Translations under genes and position numbers: made by a program
NCBI GenBank assembly: GCA_001797815.1
Contig: MGQK01000034.1
Coordinates: forward strand, 15,820-21,768
DNA: 5,949 nt
Reading direction: 5' to 3'
Origin: Deltaproteobacteria bacterium RBG_13_61_14
Lineage (GTDB): Bacteria > RBG-13-61-14
Notes under the pieces: model-generated
Databases searched by the model: none
The model's input: the letters and a program-made list of their open reading frames with translations, nothing else
Told to the model about the DNA's origin: nothing
In this document: positions 5,505-5,949 of the stretch, one piece after another
How positions within the stretch are numbered: the first letter of the stretch is position 1
Layout of the letters: the number at the start of each line of letters is the position of its first letter

Positions 5505-5949
5505 TTAAGGCAAAGGTCCTAACAGCAGCAGCAGGCCCTTGCGCACCATCATCACTCCGATGGCGGCCAGGAGCAGGGAGGCGAGCTTGGAAACCGCCTT
5601 GGATCCGGCCTTGCCCAGGAGCCGGATGATCCGGGGGGCCAGCCGGAACAGGAGTCCTGCGATCAGGATGTTCAGGATCAGGGCCAACGTGGTCACGACC
5701 ATGCCATGCTCGTTGATGAGGAGGATGGAGGTGGTGAGCACGGCCGGCCCGACCAGCAGCGGCACCCCCAGCGGCACCGCGCCCAGACTTTCCAGGTCAA
5801 ATTGCTGCCGGGCTTTTTCCATGGTGAGCAAATCGGATAGGGAAAGGGCGAAGAGCAGGACCCCGCCGGCGATCATGAAGTCCGAAGCCGTGATCCCCAG
5901 GTAGCGGAGCAGCTCGTTGCCCAGGAAGACGAAGGCCAGGGCCACCACC
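5505..5949 (-). CDS. MarC family (UPF0056) integral membrane protein, N-terminus beyond window
   Basis: The frame is open to the right edge; 147 complete codons are visible and the start lies outside. The family is about 200-220 residues with six membrane segments, so roughly the first 55-70 residues are missing. Visible hydrophobic segments include VALAFVFLGNELLRYLGI, DFMIAGGVLLFALSLSDLL, AVPLGVPLLVGPAVLTTSIL (with the characteristic VPL-x-GPA turn), VVTTLALILNILIAGLLF and SKLASLLLAAIGVMMV, ending KGLLLLLGPLP. The inner-membrane location is predicted. Despite the name, the family has no firmly established transport function, and the link of MarC to antibiotic resistance has been withdrawn. 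It is followed by the independent Hsp20 gene with 156 bases between, and no clear terminator is seen there. Confidence 0.9.
   Translation of the reverse strand, partial: VVALAFVFLGNELLRYLGITASDFMIAGGVLLFALSLSDLLTMEKARQQFDLESLGAVPLGVPLLVGPAVLTTSILLINEHGMVVTTLALILNILIAGLLFRLAPRIIRLLGKAGSKAVSKLASLLLAAIGVMMVRKGLLLLLGPLP

Overview
The window comes from a bacterium of moderately high GC content with good Shine-Dalgarno sequences and sigma70-like promoters. It reads as ordinary chromosome: purine biosynthesis, peptide transport, a small heat-shock protein and a MarC-type membrane protein. Beside these sit a secreted cysteine-rich protein, a remnant of a glycyl radical enzyme and a pair of dispersed repeats. 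The mix would suit a deltaproteobacterial-type lineage or an uncultured candidate phylum. Nothing in the window fixes the taxonomy, so this is inference only.

Layout, left to right. (1) Positions 1-1232, minus strand: a secreted protein running off the left edge. It has a signal peptide, four cysteine-rich repeats of about 21 residues, then tandem copies of a roughly 208-residue Ig-like unit. (2) 1233-1716: a 484-base non-coding stretch with a near-perfect minus-strand promoter and two terminator-like hairpins between it and the secreted-protein gene, so a long attenuator-like leader. (3) 1717-2604, minus: purC (SAICAR synthetase), overlapping by 19 bases the end of (4) 2586-3596, minus: an OppF/DppF-type oligopeptide ABC ATPase with no permease or binding-protein gene beside it. 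(5) 3841-4188, plus: a small DsrE-like protein with a CxxC motif, transcribed divergently from the ATPase. It lies between two copies of a 28-bp repeat (3727-3754 and 4334-4361). (6) 4373-4735, minus: only the first 120 residues of a glycyl radical enzyme, ending 11 bases from the second repeat copy. (7) 4908-5348, minus: an Hsp20-family small heat-shock protein with a strong terminator and its own promoter. (8) 5505-5949, minus: the C-terminal part of a MarC-family integral membrane protein, running off the right edge.

Apart from the ATPase-purC overlap, the genes look like independent units rather than one pathway. No defence system, CRISPR array, rRNA, tRNA or complete mobile element is visible. 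The parts most worth a second look are the secreted repeat protein with its unusual leader, and the repeat-bracketed DsrE gene next to the cut glycyl radical enzyme gene.
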